Numbered from the stretch's first letter, positions 53,632 to 62,497 are shown. The stretch: 64,000 bases of DNA from Arthrobacter sp. MAHUQ-56 (GCF_019710585.1 NZ_JAIFZQ010000026.1:121932-185931), one strand, 5' to 3'. Numbers and translations are program-made. Notes: generated by a model from the letters alone, not told the origin.

Positions 53632-54995
53632 AGTGCTGACCTGCCGGTGATGCCGGCTGTTGATTCGATTACGGGCCGCATCTTCTTCTCCAGGGCTTCA
53701 TAGAACATGGACAGCGGGAATTCGTCGTCAAGCACTTGGTCCGTCAGCCCGCGTGGCGTGCCCGCCAGGGGCAGTGCGTCCGGCCCCTTGGCCCAGACCG
53801 ACGCCGGGTTGGGTGTAACGGTCGCCGACACCAGCCGGTAGGCCGCCAGCCAGTGTGCTGTCTTCGGCCGGTCGATGGAGCGCCAGTACAGTTCATCGAT
53901 GCTGGCGCCCAGGGCGATCACGGCGTCCGGCACTTCGTCCCAATCGATGGTGAGCCGGGTGTCGGTCCAGTGGAGCACGTGCTGCTGGTGCAGCCAGGCG
54001 AAGAGGAGCTGGCCGCCCAGGCCGTCGTAGTTGCGCACCCGGCTGCCGGTGATGGCGAAGCGGAAGATGCGGTCGAAGATGATGGCGTACTGCACCAGCT
54101 TGGCGTGCCGGCGCGCTTCCGGGTCGGCGTCCTCGTCCTTTTCGATCCGGACCGACTCGCGGAACGCCGTGAGATCGCAGCGCAATTCCTCGAGGGAGTA
54201 CAGGAAGTAGGGCATCCGCTGCTTGATCATGAAGGGATCGAACGGCAAGTCGCCGCGCATGTGGGTGCGGTCGTGGATCAGGTCCCACATCACGAAGGTG
54301 GCCTCGGTGAGGTCCTGGTCCGCGAGCAGTTCCGCGGCGCCTGCGGGCAGCTCAAGCGAGGTGATCTCCGCGGCGGCTTTGAGGACGCGGCGGAACCTGG
54401 CGGCTTCGCGGTCGGCGAAGATGGCGCCCCAGGTGAAGGTGGGTGTCCTGCTGACCGCCACCGTCTCGGGGAAAAGGACGGCGGAGTTGGTGTCATAGCC
54501 GGGCGTGAAGTCAACGAAGCGGATGGGGACGAACAGCCTGTTGGAGTAGTCCCCAGCTTCCAGTCCCGCGATGAACTCCGGCCAGATGACCTCGACCAGC
54601 ACGGCCTCCACCAGCCGGCTGCTGCTGCCGTTCTGGGTGTACATGGGGAAGACCACCAGGTGCTGGAGGCCGTCGCGGCGCTGTTCCTGCGGCTGGAAGG
54701 CGACGAGCGATGACAGGAAGTCCGGGACGCCGAATCCGCCGGCAGCCCAGGTGGAGAGGTCCTGGCAGAGGGCGTCCAGGTAGGCGGCGTCGTGGGGGAA
54801 GGACGGGGCGAGGGAACGGACGGAACCGATGATGCTGTCAACGTTCCGGGCAGCTTCCGCGTGCGCGGTGGCGGCCGGGATGGAACCGTCCTGGGCCTGC
54901 ACGGCCTGGAGCGCGGTGGCGGCGCCTTTGAGGCGCAGCCAGTCCGGATTCTCCGCTGAAATTCCCGTCACGGCGGTGGTCAGGGTCTCTGTCAT
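53628..54995 (-). CDS. DUF6421 family protein
   Basis: A 455-residue soluble protein of the DUF6421 family. A metal-site candidate is VMWDLIHDRTHMRGDLPFDPFMIKQRMPYF near 233-262, with HDRTH spacing reminiscent of a metalloenzyme. Another conserved run is LQHLVVFPMYTQNGSSSRLVEAVLVEVIWPEF near 110-140. No signal peptide or membrane segment. ATG with AAAGG about 14 bases upstream. A 25-bp inverted repeat lies 77 bases upstream. Coupled with the downstream SDR. Function unknown; an oxidoreductase partner role is a guess. Confidence 0.78.
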   Translation of the reverse strand: MTETLTTAVTGISAENPDWLRLKGAATALQAVQAQDGSIPAATAHAEAARNVDSIIGSVRSLAPSFPHDAAYLDALCQDLSTWAAGGFGVPDFLSSLVAFQPQEQRRDGLQHLVVFPMYTQNGSSSRLVEAVLVEVIWPEFIAGLEAGDYSNRLFVPIRFVDFTPGYDTNSAVLFPETVAVSRTPTFTWGAIFADREAARFRRVLKAAAEITSLELPAGAAELLADQDLTEATFVMWDLIHDRTHMRGDLPFDPFMIKQRMPYFLYSLEELRCDLTAFRESVRIEKDEDADPEARRHAKLVQYAIIFDRIFRFAITGSRVRNYDGLGGQLLFAWLHQQHVLHWTDTRLTIDWDEVPDAVIALGASIDELYWRSIDRPKTAHWLAAYRLVSATVTPNPASVWAKGPDALPLAGTPRGLTDQVLDDEFPLSMFYEALEKKMRPVIESTAGITGRSAL

Positions 54996-55071
54996 CGTCG
55001 GCTGCCTTTCTGGTTGCTTGCTTCTCTGGCGAGCGTAACAAGCAACAAGCAGGACTTATCTCAAAAGACCG

Positions 55072-55096
55072 TTAGCCTAAGAAACTCTTAGGCTAA
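55072..55096. promoter_or_regulatory. Perfect 10-bp inverted repeat between msrB and the DUF6421 operon
   Basis: Arms TTAGCCTAAG (55072-55081) and CTTAGGCTAA (55087-55096) flank the 5 bases AAACT. It lies 77 bases before the DUF6421 start and 42 bases after msrB's end. An operator for the DUF6421-SDR genes is likely; as a terminator for msrB it would be AT-rich, followed by CGGTCTTTTG. Confidence 0.6.
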
Positions 55097-55137
55097 AGGC
55101 GCGCGCGAGCTGTCGAGATCAGCCCACGGCTGGCGCA

Positions 55138-55650
55138 TCAGGGTTGTGGCTCTGCCTTCCCTGGCGTGGCGTTTTCGCTGGTCACGAGGCGCAGGGACAC
55201 TGAATTGATGCAGTAGCGCTGGTCGGTGGGAGTGCCGTAGCCCTCGCCCTCGAAGACATGGCCCAAATGGGAGTCGCAGGATGCGCAGCGCACCTCGATC
55301 CGGTCCATGCCCAGGGTCCTGTCGTGGATGTAGCGGACCTTTCCTTCGGCCAGGGGTGCCCAGAAGGAGGGCCAGCCGCAATGGGAATCGAACTTCTCGT
55401 TGCTGGTGAACAGCTCCGTCCCGCACGCCCTGCACTGGTAAACCCCCGCCGTGTGGGTGTCCCAGTACTCGCCGGTGTACGGCCGCTCGGTGCCGGCCTG
55501 CCGGAGCACGTGGTACTCCTCAGGCGTGAGCTCCTCGCGCCACTGTGCGTCGCTTTTTTCGACCGTGCCGGTGTGGGCGCTGCCTTGCCCGTCCCCGGCG
55601 ACCATGCCTGTTGCCTTGTTGCCGAAGATGCCGTTTCCAAAAATGCTCAT
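55138..55650 (-). CDS. msrB: Peptide-methionine (R)-S-oxide reductase
   Basis: A 170-residue repair enzyme reducing methionine-R-sulfoxide in proteins. Structural zinc Cys pairs are CRACG and CASC. The active-site features are the HCGWPSFWAP loop, HLGHVFEGEGYGTPT and the catalytic Cys in RYCINSVSL. An extra 25-30 residues at the N-terminus (Gly/Phe-rich, MSIFGNGIFGNKATG) are atypical and could mean a later start such as one near residue 30, but no better start codon with a ribosome binding site is seen. It lies 14 bases after the upstream hypothetical gene on the same strand. Confidence 0.9.
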   Translation of the reverse strand: MSIFGNGIFGNKATGMVAGDGQGSAHTGTVEKSDAQWREELTPEEYHVLRQAGTERPYTGEYWDTHTAGVYQCRACGTELFTSNEKFDSHCGWPSFWAPLAEGKVRYIHDRTLGMDRIEVRCASCDSHLGHVFEGEGYGTPTDQRYCINSVSLRLVTSENATPGKAEPQP

Positions 55651-55664
55651 AGCACTACCAACGC

Positions 55665-56156
55665 TCAGGAGTCGCCGATAAATCCCGAGCCGGCGTACAG
55701 GTGCAGCACGGGCACGCCAAGCTGGTCCTGCGCCTTGTTGGCCCAGTCGGTGTGGAAGGTGTCCGAGACCGCGTGCGGCCTGGTGATCACCACGGCCTGC
55801 GCCGCTCCCGTTTCCTTAACCTTCGCCACGAGGCCCTCCACCGCGCCGCCGTCCACCACCTCGCCTGTGACGCCTGCGCCAAGGCCTGCCAGTGCCGCGA
55901 GCGACGTCGCAAGTGTTTGAGCCGCATGGGCACGCTCGGTGGCGGGATCCGGGTTCCGGGCCGACAGCTCCCGGAACGCCTTGGCGATATCCAGCATGGA
56001 CAGGTTCTCCAGGAAGTCCACCAGCAGGTGCCGCTCGGTGTTGGCGGGCACCAGGACCAGCAGCTGCGTGTCCGTCCCGTTCACCAGGCGCTCGATGTTC
56101 AGGCGGTCGTCCGCTCCCAGGGGTTCTTCGGTCAGGATGACGATGGGATCACTCAT
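55665..56156 (-). CDS. Conserved hypothetical alpha/beta protein
   Basis: A 163-residue protein not recognised. It reads like a small Rossmann-type fold: DPIVILTEEPLGADDRLNIERLVNGTDTQLLVLVPANTERH at the start and AAQAVVITRPHAVSDTFHTDWANKAQDQLGVPVLHLYAGSGFIG at the end, with GVTGEVVDGGAVEGLVAKVKETG between. This resembles universal-stress-like or nucleotide-binding folds. TAGGCT lies 6 bases before the ATG, so it is probably leaderless. Co-oriented with msrB, 14 bases upstream of it, which hints at a stress-related role. Confidence 0.7.
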   Translation of the reverse strand: MSDPIVILTEEPLGADDRLNIERLVNGTDTQLLVLVPANTERHLLVDFLENLSMLDIAKAFRELSARNPDPATERAHAAQTLATSLAALAGLGAGVTGEVVDGGAVEGLVAKVKETGAAQAVVITRPHAVSDTFHTDWANKAQDQLGVPVLHLYAGSGFIGDS

Positions 56157-56162
56157 GGCCTT

Positions 56163-56168
56163 AGCCTA
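56163..56168 (-). promoter_or_regulatory. -10 hexamer TAGGCT for the hypothetical-msrB operon
   Basis: TAGGCT on the minus strand ends 6 bases before ATG 56156. The same bases, TAGGCTAAG before ATG, occur at 15692 in front of the Pat-like gene. Confidence 0.55.
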
Positions 56169-56271
56169 GCCCTGCGGATGGGCCGCCGCACTCCAGGAAC
56201 CGGCCCCGGCCTGCCGTCCAATCTGCCCGCTGGATGCAGGCATCTGCCTACCGGGCAGTAAGAATAGTCGC

Positions 56272-57549
56272 ATGGCACTTTTTCCCCGAACCCGCACTGC
56301 GATCCCACCAGGACCCCAAGAGCCAGGCGTGATGTCGTACCGCGCAAAGTGGGCTGTCGCCGGGGCCATCACCGGCGGCTCGGTTGCCGGCCTGCTGGGC
56401 GCAGGATCCTCGGCGCTGGCCGTGTACTTTGCGCGCCGGGTCATAACCCCGGCCCGGCAACGGGTCGCGGACAAGGAAGTGCTCGCCGTCATCCGGGACG
56501 GACAGGCGCAGCAGGTGATCTTTGCAGCCGACGACGACACCACCGTGGACGGAGTCTATGGTTTCTTTTTCGACGGCGGCAAAGGCCACGCGCGGATTGG
56601 CCGCATCGTCTCCTATTCGCCCGCGGAACGAACCGTCCTGCGCGAGGTAGAGGCGGTCTACAGCGGGGATCTCTCCACCGCGAGGTGGGGATGGTGGAGC
56701 GGTGCGGTCTATCCCGACCCCGCCGCCGTCGGAATTCCGGCCGAGGACGTGGCCATCCCGGTGGAGCGGGGCGAGGCACCTGCATGGCTGGTCCGGGCGG
56801 GGGGAAAGGCGCGGACGTGGGCGGTGATGGTCCACGGACGGGGGGCAACCCGCCAGGAAGCGCTGCGCGCCGCAGGACCTGCTCTGGAGCTGGGGCTGAC
56901 AAGCCTCCTCGTGTCCTACCGCAACGACGGGCTGGCCCCTTCCGCGGACGATGGGCGCTACGGGCTGGGGTCCACCGAGTGGCGGGATATCGAAGCTGCC
57001 ATCGAGTACGCCCTGGCCAACGGCGCTGAAGAAGTTGTCCTGTTTGGCTGGTCCATGGGAGGAGCCATCTGCCTGCAGACCGCTGACCTGTCCCGATACC
57101 GCCACCTGATCCGGGCGATGGTGCTCGACGCCCCCGTCATCGACTGGGTCACGGTGCTGGCCCATCACGCCCAGCTGAACCGGATCCCGTCCTTGGTGGG
57201 CCGGTACGGCCAACTGATGCTGGGACATCCGCTCGGCCGCCGCCTCACTGGCCTGTCCGCCCCGGTGGACCTGAAGGAAATGGACTGGGTCTCGCGGGCC
57301 GTGGAGCTGCGGACACCGACGCTGATCATCCACAGCGTGGACGACGAATACGTGCCTTACGGTCCTTCCGCCCGGCTGGCCGAACGCAATCCGGAGATGG
57401 TGACGTTCGAGACGTTCCACCACGCCCGGCACACAAAGGAATGGAACGTTGACCCGGAGCGGTGGGAGCGGCTGGTCAAGGCTTGGCTGCGGCAGCAGCT
57501 CGCGCCCCGCATCAACCCCGGGAGCGCGGTTGGGGCATTGTCCGGATAG
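56272..57549 (+). CDS. Alpha/beta hydrolase, membrane-anchored
   Basis: A 425-residue serine hydrolase. A hydrophobic segment at about 30-52 (VAGAITGGSVAGLLGAGSSALAVYFA) probably anchors it in the membrane. The hydrolase fold starts near 180 with WAVMVHGRGATRQE (oxyanion loop). The nucleophile elbow is GWSMGG near 262, the acid Asp is in SVDDEYVPYG near 360 and the His in HHARHTKEWN near 386. Substrate unknown; possibly an esterase, lipase-like or bacterial FrsA/BAAT type enzyme. Divergent from the msrB operon and 27 bases upstream of the aldehyde dehydrogenase. Confidence 0.83.
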   Translation: MALFPRTRTAIPPGPQEPGVMSYRAKWAVAGAITGGSVAGLLGAGSSALAVYFARRVITPARQRVADKEVLAVIRDGQAQQVIFAADDDTTVDGVYGFFFDGGKGHARIGRIVSYSPAERTVLREVEAVYSGDLSTARWGWWSGAVYPDPAAVGIPAEDVAIPVERGEAPAWLVRAGGKARTWAVMVHGRGATRQEALRAAGPALELGLTSLLVSYRNDGLAPSADDGRYGLGSTEWRDIEAAIEYALANGAEEVVLFGWSMGGAICLQTADLSRYRHLIRAMVLDAPVIDWVTVLAHHAQLNRIPSLVGRYGQLMLGHPLGRRLTGLSAPVDLKEMDWVSRAVELRTPTLIIHSVDDEYVPYGPSARLAERNPEMVTFETFHHARHTKEWNVDPERWERLVKAWLRQQLAPRINPGSAVGALSG

Positions 57550-57564
57550 GCGGGCGGCCCGTAC

Positions 57565-57570
57565 TAGGCT
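57565..57570 (+). promoter_or_regulatory. -10 hexamer TAGGCT for the aldehyde dehydrogenase gene
   Basis: TAGGCT ends 6 bases before ATG 57577 with no ribosome binding site: leaderless signature within the 27-base spacer. Confidence 0.55.
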
Positions 57571-57576
57571 TCAGGA

Positions 57577-59202
57577 ATGGGAGCACAAAGCGGAACAACG
57601 CAGCCGGTAGCCAGCGCTGACGAACTGGGTGCTGGCCTCTCCCGGGTGGTGGAGGGCCTCGCGCACTTGGTTCCAGCTCCGCCGGACAGGCCGCGGCAGG
57701 CCTCCTTTTCACCGTTTGACGGAACGGTGGTGGGCGAAGTGCCAGAGTGCACGCCCCAGGACGTCGATGCCGCCGTGGCCCGGGCACGGCAGGCGCAGCG
57801 CGGCTGGGCCGTTAAGTCCGTCACGGAGCGCCGGGCCGTGGTGCAGCGGTTCCGCAGCCTGCTGCTGGTCCGCGAAAAGGACATCCTGGACCTCGTCCAG
57901 GCCGAGAGCGGCAAATCGCGGCTGAGCGCCTTCGAGGAACTGGCCGACGTCGTCCTGACCGCGAACTACTACGCGCGCACTGCGGGACGGTTCCTCCGTC
58001 CCGCCCGTCGGAAGGGCGCAGCGCCGGTCCTGACCCGGACTGTGGAGTACCGGCTTCCCAAGGGCGTTGTGGGCGTGATCAGCCCGTGGAACTACCCCCT
58101 GACCCTCGCCGTGTCGGATGCGCTCCCGGCGCTCCTGGCGGGCAACGGCATCGTCCTGAAGCCGGATTCACAGACGCCGTTCACGGCCCTGCTGATGCTG
58201 CGGTTGCTCCGGCAGGCCGGGCTCCCCAAGGACCTGTTCCAGATTGTCACCGGGCCCGGACCGGTCATCGGCCCCGCCATCATCGAACGTGCGGACTTCG
58301 TCATGTTCACGGGATCTTCGAAAACCGGGAGGGAAGTGGCGCAGCAGTGCGGTGCGCGGCTGATCGGCTTCTCCGCTGAACTCGGCGGGAAGAACCCCAT
58401 GCTGGTCCTCGCCGACGCGGACCTGGGCAAGGCCGCCAGCGGGGCGGTGCACGCCTGCTTCTCCAACTCGGGCCAGCTCTGCGTCAGCATCGAACGGATC
58501 TACGTCCACGCCGCTGTCTTTGACCGTTTCCTGGCAGCATTCACCGCAGAGGTGGAAGCCATCCGGCTGGGTCCAGGCACGGAATGGGACATCGGTATGG
58601 CGTCCCTCATCAGCGCCGAACACGTCGAACGGGTGGACCGCCACGTCCAGGACGCGCTGGCCAAAGGTGCCCGGCTCGTCACCGGGGGCCGCAGGAGGCC
58701 GGACCTGGGACCGCTGTTCTATGAGCCCACGGTCCTGACCGGGGTGACGGACAACATGCTGCTCGCGCGCGAGGAGACGTTCGGGCCCGTCGTTGCCGTC
58801 TACCAGGCAGCGGACGACGACGAAGCCGTAGCCATGGCCAACGACTCCGATTTTGGGCTGAACGCCAGCGTCTGGTCCGCCCGGCGTGGGGAATCCGTGG
58901 GCCGCCGGCTGAATGCGGGCACGGTCAACGTCAACGAGGGATATGCGGCCACCTGGGCTTCACATGACGCACCGATCGGCGGGATGAAGGATTCCGGCGT
59001 CGGGCGCAGGCACGGCCGGGAAGGGATCCTCAAGTACACGGAGCCACAGACCATCGCCCTGCAGCGGCTGCTCCGGGTGGCGCCCTCTCCCGGCATGACG
59101 AACAAGGCGTATGCGGGAATCATGAGGCGGGCCATCACGCTGATGAGCGGCCTCCGGGGAAGACCCGGGAAGTCCGCACGGCCCGGGAACGGGGAGGACT
59201 GA
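57577..59202 (+). CDS. Succinate-semialdehyde dehydrogenase-like aldehyde dehydrogenase
   Basis: A 541-residue NAD(P)-dependent aldehyde dehydrogenase. Conserved features: GVISPWNYPLTL (near 165), LKPDSQTPFTALLML, FTGSSKTGREVAQQ (near 250), catalytic Glu in FSAELGGKNPM (near 268) and catalytic Cys in NSGQLCVS (near 303), then EETFGPVVAV. It is closest in style to actinobacterial GabD2/SSADH, but the substrate cannot be fixed from sequence. It is followed after 1 base by an SDR gene with its own GGGGAGG, suggesting alcohol-to-acid steps in one pathway. Confidence 0.82.
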   Translation: MGAQSGTTQPVASADELGAGLSRVVEGLAHLVPAPPDRPRQASFSPFDGTVVGEVPECTPQDVDAAVARARQAQRGWAVKSVTERRAVVQRFRSLLLVREKDILDLVQAESGKSRLSAFEELADVVLTANYYARTAGRFLRPARRKGAAPVLTRTVEYRLPKGVVGVISPWNYPLTLAVSDALPALLAGNGIVLKPDSQTPFTALLMLRLLRQAGLPKDLFQIVTGPGPVIGPAIIERADFVMFTGSSKTGREVAQQCGARLIGFSAELGGKNPMLVLADADLGKAASGAVHACFSNSGQLCVSIERIYVHAAVFDRFLAAFTAEVEAIRLGPGTEWDIGMASLISAEHVERVDRHVQDALAKGARLVTGGRRRPDLGPLFYEPTVLTGVTDNMLLAREETFGPVVAVYQAADDDEAVAMANDSDFGLNASVWSARRGESVGRRLNAGTVNVNEGYAATWASHDAPIGGMKDSGVGRRHGREGILKYTEPQTIALQRLLRVAPSPGMTNKAYAGIMRRAITLMSGLRGRPGKSARPGNGED

Positions 59203-59203
59203 C

Positions 59204-60031
59204 ATGGCCAAAGGAACCGGGCTGTCCGGCGCAACCCTCCTGGTGACGGGAGGAGGCAGCGGATTGGGCCGCCGCCTCGCCCTCGGTGCCGCGCAGCGGG
59301 GAAGCCGGGTGGTCATCTGGGACATGGACGCCGTCCGCGGTGCAGGCGTCCGGGACGAAATCCGGGCTGCCGGCGGTGATGCGGAAGCTTTGGCTGTGGA
59401 CGTCACCGACAGGGACGCCGTCAACGCCGCGGCAGCCAGCACCGGCCACGTTGACGTACTGGTCAACAACGCCGGCGTCGTCAGCGGCCACCATCTCCTG
59501 GACGCCGACGATGAGGCCATTGAACGGACCCTGAAGGTCAACGTCCTGGCCTTGTACTGGGTCACCCGCGCCTTCCTGGCCGGGATGGCCGGCCGCCGGC
59601 GTGGAACCATAGTCACCATCGCCAGCGCAGCGGGCCTGGTGGGGGTGGCGCGGCAGACCGACTACTCCGCCAGCAAATTCGCCGCTTTCGGTTTCAACGA
59701 GTCGCTCCGCGCCGAGTTGCGGGCCAACCGGCACGAGGTCAACACCCTGGTGGTTTGCCCGTACTACATCGACACCGGCATGTTCGAGGGCGTCCGGACC
59801 CGGTGGCCCCTGCTCCTGCCCATCCTTCGCGAAGAAGACGTGGCAACCAAGGTCCTCGACGCCATCGAGTCCGGCAGGCGGCAACTGGTCCTCCCGCCGA
59901 TGGTGAAGCTGCTTCCGGCCCTCCGGGTGCTGCCGGTGGGTGCCTTCGACCGGCTGATGGATGTGTTCGGCGTGAACGGCACCATGGACCACTTCACCGG
60001 CCGGGCCGGGGACCGGGCTGTACAAGACTGA
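59204..60031 (+). CDS. Short-chain dehydrogenase/reductase, partner of the aldehyde dehydrogenase
   Basis: A 275-residue SDR: cofactor motif LVTGGGSGLGRRLA at about 12-25, VLVNNAGVVSGH near 87, catalytic Ser in IASAAGLVGVARQ near 140, and YSASKFAAFG (Tyr-Lys) near 158. The C-terminal lipophilic extension (to 275) is like membrane-associated retinol/sterol-dehydrogenase-type SDRs. ATG with GGGGAGGA upstream, 1 base after the aldehyde dehydrogenase, so the pair is an operon. Probable role: oxidising an alcohol to the aldehyde used by its neighbour, an inference. Confidence 0.83.
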   Translation: MAKGTGLSGATLLVTGGGSGLGRRLALGAAQRGSRVVIWDMDAVRGAGVRDEIRAAGGDAEALAVDVTDRDAVNAAAASTGHVDVLVNNAGVVSGHHLLDADDEAIERTLKVNVLALYWVTRAFLAGMAGRRRGTIVTIASAAGLVGVARQTDYSASKFAAFGFNESLRAELRANRHEVNTLVVCPYYIDTGMFEGVRTRWPLLLPILREEDVATKVLDAIESGRRQLVLPPMVKLLPALRVLPVGAFDRLMDVFGVNGTMDHFTGRAGDRAVQD

Positions 60032-60165
60032 CACCGGAACCAGCCCCTGAAACACGCACTTTCCCGGAGGTGACTCTTGGCCCTACCGCGCCCGGCGCTC
60101 CACGCCTAGCGTTGCTCTGGCAGGGGGCGCAACCGGCAAGGCACGTGTTGAAATGGGGCCCAAAA

Positions 60166-61953
60166 ATGCGCATCACGAGGCGGCAACTCCTGCAGGCCGG
60201 CACGGTAGCCGGCGTGGGCATCCTGACCCAGGGGTACGGAACCGGCACCAATCGGGCGCTTGCTGCCCCGCCTGGTTCCGCCGTGGCCTTCACCGAGCAG
60301 CTTCCGGATTTGGCCGGGCTGGGGGTGATCGACCTGACGGCCGGGGGCGGTACATCCCTGTGGATGCGCAACGCGCGGCACCGTTTCCAGGAGGGCATGG
60401 GCCTGACCGATACGCTGGCTTACCAGGATGCCCGGGCGGCCCGTACCTACCTGGGCCCCGTGATCGTCGCCCGGAAGGGGACGGGCATCAGCCTCACCGT
60501 CCACAACCGAATCGGCCGGCACCCCCTGGCCTTCGCCGTCGACCCCGAACTGGTGCCGGCCGGCAGCAATGACTCCCGCTACCCCAGGACGGCGGTCCAC
60601 CTTCACGGCGGAAACACCAGGCCCGAGTTCGACGGCGGCCCAACGCAGGCGCTGCTGCCCGGCGATTCATACACCTACCGCTACGGCAACGACCAGGACG
60701 CCGCCGGCCTGTGGTACCACGACCATGCGCTCGGCCTGACCCGCCTGAACGTCTACGCAGGGCTGGCGGGCGGATATCTCCTCCGCGACACACCCGGACC
60801 GGGCGGCACAGGCATCGATACCGGAGACGGAACGCACCTGCCCCCGCCGCCCTACGAGGTGCCGCTCATCATCCAGGACCGCATGTTCAACCCCGATGGT
60901 TCGTTTGCCTACCCGCCAAACCCCGATCTGGCCGGAGCGGACGGGACGCCCCGCCCGTGGGCCCCCGAGTTCTTCGGCGACGTGGCGACGGTCAACGGGA
61001 AGTGCTGGCCCAACCTTGACGTTGCCCGGGGGATGTACCGCTTCCGGGTATTCAACGGTTCCAACGCGCGGTTCTACGACGTCAAGTTCGTAGCCGGAGG
61101 GACGGCGATGCCGTTCCGGCAGATAGGTTCCGACGGCGGCCTGCTCAACGCGCCAGTCAGGCTCAACAGGCTGGTCCTAGGGCCAGGCGAGCGGGCGGAC
61201 CTGATAGTGGATTTCGCCGGGTTCAAGGCCGGAACCACAGTGGTCCTCACCAACAGCGCGCGGGTTCCCTTCCCGGACGGCCCGAAGTCCGTACAGCTCG
61301 GCGCGGTTCCGCTTCGCCAGATCATGCAGTTTACGGTGCAGTCCCGGTCCGGCTATGACGTGCCCCTGCCGGACCATTTGCGGGCCCGGCCCATCACCCG
61401 GCTCGCAGACATGCACATAGTCGCCACCAGGCCCATGGCCCTGGTGGAAGTGGCCAATGGGAACGGCGTTCCCGTTGCGGCGCTCCTGAACAACCGGACC
61501 TTCGCCAGCCCGGACATCACCACCGTGCGCAGCGACACGCTGGAACAGTGGGAGCTCATCAACACAACGGGGGACGCGCACCCTATCCACCTGCATTTCA
61601 CCCAGTTCCAGGTGGTGGGCAGGCAGAAATTCGATGTGGACGCCTACCTGGCCGCCACCGGCTTTGTGGACGCCGCAACAGGGCTGCTGGTGCCCGGCCA
61701 AGGAAAGACTGTCCCGGCAGGGCCGTTCCTCATTGGCCGGGAGAAGGGCGCCCCTCCCCACGAACAGGGCTGGAAGGACACCGTTGTGGCCATGCCGGGC
61801 GAGGTGACCAGGATCCGGGTCCCGTTCGGGGCGGCAGCGGCGGGCGGAGCCCCGCTGGCCATCGGCTCATCCTTCAAGGGCGAATACGTGTGGCACTGCC
61901 ATATCCTCGAGCATGAGGACAACGACATGATGCAGCGGTACGTGATCGCCTAG
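60166..61953 (+). CDS. Tat-exported multicopper oxidase
   Basis: A 595-residue secreted copper oxidase. A twin-arginine signal (MRITRRQLLQAGTVAGVGILTQG) covers about 1-35. Three cupredoxin domains hold the copper ligands: HLHGG (near 146) and WYHDHALG (near 184) at the N-terminus, HPIHLHFTQF (near 470) and HCHILEHEDNDMM (near 582) at the C-terminus; the Cys-His and axial Met fit a type 1 site. The His-x-His quartet supports a trinuclear centre. Likely roles: Cu(I)/Fe(II)/Mn(II) or phenol oxidation outside the cell. ATG 60166 is chosen as it starts the Tat peptide. Confidence 0.87.
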   Translation: MRITRRQLLQAGTVAGVGILTQGYGTGTNRALAAPPGSAVAFTEQLPDLAGLGVIDLTAGGGTSLWMRNARHRFQEGMGLTDTLAYQDARAARTYLGPVIVARKGTGISLTVHNRIGRHPLAFAVDPELVPAGSNDSRYPRTAVHLHGGNTRPEFDGGPTQALLPGDSYTYRYGNDQDAAGLWYHDHALGLTRLNVYAGLAGGYLLRDTPGPGGTGIDTGDGTHLPPPPYEVPLIIQDRMFNPDGSFAYPPNPDLAGADGTPRPWAPEFFGDVATVNGKCWPNLDVARGMYRFRVFNGSNARFYDVKFVAGGTAMPFRQIGSDGGLLNAPVRLNRLVLGPGERADLIVDFAGFKAGTTVVLTNSARVPFPDGPKSVQLGAVPLRQIMQFTVQSRSGYDVPLPDHLRARPITRLADMHIVATRPMALVEVANGNGVPVAALLNNRTFASPDITTVRSDTLEQWELINTTGDAHPIHLHFTQFQVVGRQKFDVDAYLAATGFVDAATGLLVPGQGKTVPAGPFLIGREKGAPPHEQGWKDTVVAMPGEVTRIRVPFGAAAAGGAPLAIGSSFKGEYVWHCHILEHEDNDMMQRYVIA

Positions 61954-61971
61954 CGGAATCACACCCCGGAA

Positions 61972-62487
61972 TCACGGCCCGGAAGAAGTCCGTCCCGGCG
62001 GGGAACCGACCGGTGCCGTGACGGCCTTGGTCAGGCGGATCAGGTCTGCCGGCGCCAGTTCGATGTCCAGGCCGCGCCTGCCGCCGGAAACAAGCAACGA
62101 GTCCAGGGCCAGGGCGCTGGAATCCAGAACGGTGGGGGAGGGGAGGCGCTGCCCCAGCGGGGAAATACCGCCCAGGACGTATCCCGTGCGCCGCTGGGCG
62201 GCCGCGGGATCGGCCATGGCGGCTTTCTTCGCTCCCAGGGCCGCGGCCATGGCTTTCAGGTCAAGGGTTCCGCTGACCGGAACGATGCCCACGGCAAGCC
62301 GCCCTTCCACCTCCACCATCAGGGTCTTGAAGACGCGGGACGGGTCGATGCCCAGGGCGTCGGCTGCTTCCGTGCCGTAACTGGCGGCCGCGGGGTCATG
62401 GGCGTAGGGATGCAACAGAAAGGGAACCCCGGCGGCGGTCAGCACCGCTGTTGCCGGGGTTCCCTGGGAGCCGTTCCTGCGTGCCAT
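61972..62487 (-). CDS. ybaK: Cys-tRNA(Pro) deacylase, YbaK/EbsC type
   Basis: A 171-residue editing protein that removes mischarged Cys from tRNA(Pro). The YbaK fold is shown by AGVPFLLHPYAHDP near 18-30, RVFKTLMVEVEG (catalytic Lys region, near 50), VGIVPVSGTLDLKAMAAALGAKKAAMADPAAAQRRTGYVLGGISPLGQRLPSPTVLD (near 65-122) and the C-terminal GRRGLDIELAPADLIRLT. It lies 10 bases after sufE on the same strand. No ribosome binding site stands out. Converges on the multicopper oxidase. Confidence 0.87.
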   Translation of the reverse strand: MARRNGSQGTPATAVLTAAGVPFLLHPYAHDPAAASYGTEAADALGIDPSRVFKTLMVEVEGRLAVGIVPVSGTLDLKAMAAALGAKKAAMADPAAAQRRTGYVLGGISPLGQRLPSPTVLDSSALALDSLLVSGGRRGLDIELAPADLIRLTKAVTAPVGSPPGRTSSGP

Positions 62488-62497
62488 GCGGCGCGGG

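Noticed and set aside
55072..55096. Iron-box (DtxR/IdeR) site
   Set aside because: The arms resemble TTAGGCTAA half sites, but the total length (25 rather than 19) and centre do not fit the consensus, so I report it only as an unassigned inverted repeat.
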